Shown: one piece after another, positions 62,027-64,000 of the stretch
How the letters are laid out: each line of letters starts with the position of its first letter
Position numbering within the stretch: the first letter of the stretch is position 1
Assembly: GCA_011317545.1 (NCBI GenBank)
Contig: WUJK01000004.1
Span: forward strand, 1,922,001-1,986,000
Reading direction: 5' to 3'
From: Coniella vitis
Taxonomy: Eukaryota; Ascomycota; Sordariomycetes; Diaporthales; Schizoparmaceae
DNA: 64,000 nt
Notes under the pieces: generated by a model
The model's input: the letters and a program-made list of their open reading frames with translations, nothing else
What the model was told of the DNA's origin: nothing
The model's database searches: none
Program-made: the position numbers and the translations under genes

Positions 62027-64000
62027 ATGGATCAATACGCCCATACCACCGACCTCATCGAGTTGAGGGATGAACTCGCCATTCAACAGACCATCCTCGC
62101 CTCTCTCCTCGACAACCCAGACCCCGCCGCCATCGACCAGACCGAGGTTCGCAGCGCCCAGCAGGCTGTTTCTGCCCTTTGCCGCCAAATCAAGACGGTT
62201 GAATCCAGAAGTGCGTGCCATGCAGAAGTCTTTCCAGTAGTCATTCCACCCAGGACGTGCCTGGCGGCTGCTAATTCGTACTCCAGATCCCACCAAGACT
62301 AAGAGCTCGACAGCATTGATGAACCGTCACAACCGCTTTTCGACGCCCGCGAGTGCATCCACGTCTAGCGCATCTGGCGCCGGCGTCAACCGTTCCAAGC
62401 GGCGCCCTCCCTCCAGCTTTGACGATGACGAGAGCAACGGCTATCCAAACAAGTCCTACAAGACCACTCCAAGCCCCGCCCAGACGGGCATCACCACCCC
62501 CTCCTTCAACGACGACTTCTCCACTGCCAACGAAGACGCTTTCATAGACTTGACGGGTGATGATGGCGACTTCCAAGACATTATAAACAAGCAGCGCGCT
62601 CTGTTTGCCCGCCATCAGCAGCAAAGGGAAGACGAAAAGATGGCCAAGTTTCTGAGCCAACAGTGGCAGCCTTCTGGTCCAGTTTCTGGCCCTTCGGCGC
62701 CGCCCGCCGGTCCGTCTGCTTTTGACAGAATTTTTGACCGCCCGTCTCAATCTCAGTCCCAGCATCAAGAGCATCATTTGACTCCTCCGTCAAGCTTGGC
62801 CTCTTTCCACGCCAATGCTCGAGATGTTACTTCTGCTCCTGTACCCCAGAATCCTAGAATGCCGGGCTCGTACATCTTGGAAGAAGACGATGATGGTTTT
62901 GACGGTAATTCCATGGACCTGAGCTTCCTTCAGGAAGAGCAGGGTCATCTGTTTCCGTCGTTTTACAGCGCTGCTAGACGCCCTGCTTCAAACGCGTCTC
63001 TGCAGTGGAACAGTCAGGTTCCCGCTCCAGGCCCATCACTCACGCCCGAGCCACCTCCAAGGTTTCCGACCCATGCGCAGAATGTTCCCGCGGCCGAGTT
63101 GGCGCGTCGAGCAGCTCTGGCTCGCCGGCAAGCCTACCAGACTTTTGGCGGCCCCAGCTCTTCCAACGTCAATGGCTATAGACACCATAGTCATCTGAAT
63201 CCATTTGATGATGGCAGCACAATGGCATCTTCTGTCTACCGGCCAGGAATGCTCACATCGGGTTCGTACCAGCCTTTGAGTATGACGCGGGTGCATAACT
63301 CCGTGTTCCCTCCGAGGCCCTCTGCTAACGGCACATTTCCCGGGAACACGCTCTCCAATTTGATTGGCAGGACCAACGGTATTGACTGGGTCAACGGCCT
63401 TGATGCCTTTGGCAATCCTCTCAATGATCGTCTGATGAATTACTATGAGGACTTGCAAGATGATCCCCGGAAGACGCAAGAGGAAATCCGCGACTTGCTC
63501 GCAAACATCCGACCCGATGAGGAAATACCAAAAGAGGACCGCATGGGTACTCCTGACGCCCTCCGATACCCTCTGTACGATCACCAGAAACTTGCCCTCA
63601 AGTGGATGACCGACAGCGAGACGGGCAGTAACAAGGGTGGTATTCTTGCTGACGACATGGGTCTCGGAAAGACGATTTCAACAATTGCCCTCTTGGTCAG
63701 CCGCCAAGCAACGGACAGACTCAAGACAAACCTCATTGTCGGGCCTGTCGCACTACTCAAGCAGTGGGAGCTGGAGCTCAAGAAAAAGCTCAAGTCTGCA
63801 CACCACATGAGTATTCTTCTCTTGCATGGGAAGAATGCCACGTATGAAGAGCTACGAAGGTTTGATGTTGTGCTGACGTCCTATGGCAAGCTAGGCCATG
63901 AAGAGAAACGTTATCAAAAGTGGCTTGAGCATCACCCTGGTGCCGATGCCAGTGCCGATATTGGTTTAGCTAAGAGCTGTCCATTGGTGCATCCCAAGTC
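62027..64000 (+). CDS. SNF2-family DNA-dependent ATPase, Uls1/Ris1-like, 5' part
   Basis: A chromatin/DNA translocase of the SNF2 superfamily acting in the nucleus. Uls1-type relatives clear SUMO-modified or stalled proteins from DNA. Exon 1 62027-62210 starts at a CACC-ATGG (an in-frame ATG at 62000 is possible). Intron 62211-62313 (GTGCGT donor, CAG acceptor). Exon 2 from 62314 stays open to the window edge, so the C-terminal helicase half, and any RING finger, lies outside. A disordered Ser/Pro/Gln-rich region of about 400 residues precedes the ATPase core. Visible motifs are the Q-motif-like YDHQKLALKWM, Walker A GGILADDMGLGKT (about 63637-63675), IVGPVALLKQWELEL, and RFDVVLTSYGKL (motif Ib area). 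Confidence 0.9.

Noticed and set aside
1..64000. CRISPR arrays, rRNA genes or bacterial operon signals
   Set aside because: None seen; the tandem repeats present are microsatellites or intronic minisatellites, and the gene structure is eukaryotic.

Overview
The window is a piece of a filamentous ascomycete chromosome, most likely a Sordariomycete. The evidence is short spliceosomal introns (GTAAGT-type donors, CTAAC-type branch sites, YAG or AAG acceptors), CACC-ATG start contexts, fungal families (UstYa/DUF3328, GH47, Dal5-like MFS, Uls1-like SNF2 ATPase), and two AT-rich blocks almost devoid of CpA/TpG, the signature of repeat-induced point mutation (RIP). The exact genus cannot be read from the sequence.

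Layout. 1-1750 is a RIP-degraded repeat block, followed by a UstYa-like oxidase gene on the minus strand. 5045-8208 is a six-exon unknown gene. 9588-18545 (minus) is a very large gene homologous to the A subunit of bacterial Tc (toxin complex) toxins. 19431-25334 is a second RIP block holding a wrecked Ty3/Gypsy element bounded by inverted repeats. 25665-26261 is a small unknown gene. 26791-34498 (plus) is one fused gene with the TcB (SpvB, beta-propeller) and TcC (RHS cage) parts and a variable C-terminal tail. From 35 kb the content is ordinary accessory metabolism: SDR, APH-like kinase, secreted Cys-rich protein, GH47 mannosidase, Dal5-like transporter, DUF1810 protein. A gene-poor stretch at 49-52.8 kb contains a frameshifted dynamin-family pseudogene. 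Then come a sulfatase, a charged proline/arginine-rich protein, a long intergenic interval, and the 5' part of an SNF2/Uls1-like ATPase that leaves the right edge.

The notable system is the fungal Tc locus: TcA-like and TcB-TcC-like genes transcribed divergently from a retrotransposon graveyard. Both appear intact at the level visible here and both carry eukaryotic introns, so the system looks domesticated after an old bacterial transfer. In bacteria TcA is a pentameric receptor-binding translocation channel, and the TcB-TcC cocoon encloses and autoprocesses a toxic C-terminal effector. The same division of labour is inferred here. Neither protein has an obvious secretion signal. The unknown genes at 5045-8208 and 25665-26261 flank the locus and are candidate partners, without direct evidence.

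Gene models were spliced by eye from donor, branch and acceptor motifs plus reading-phase agreement. Exon borders may be off by a few bases.
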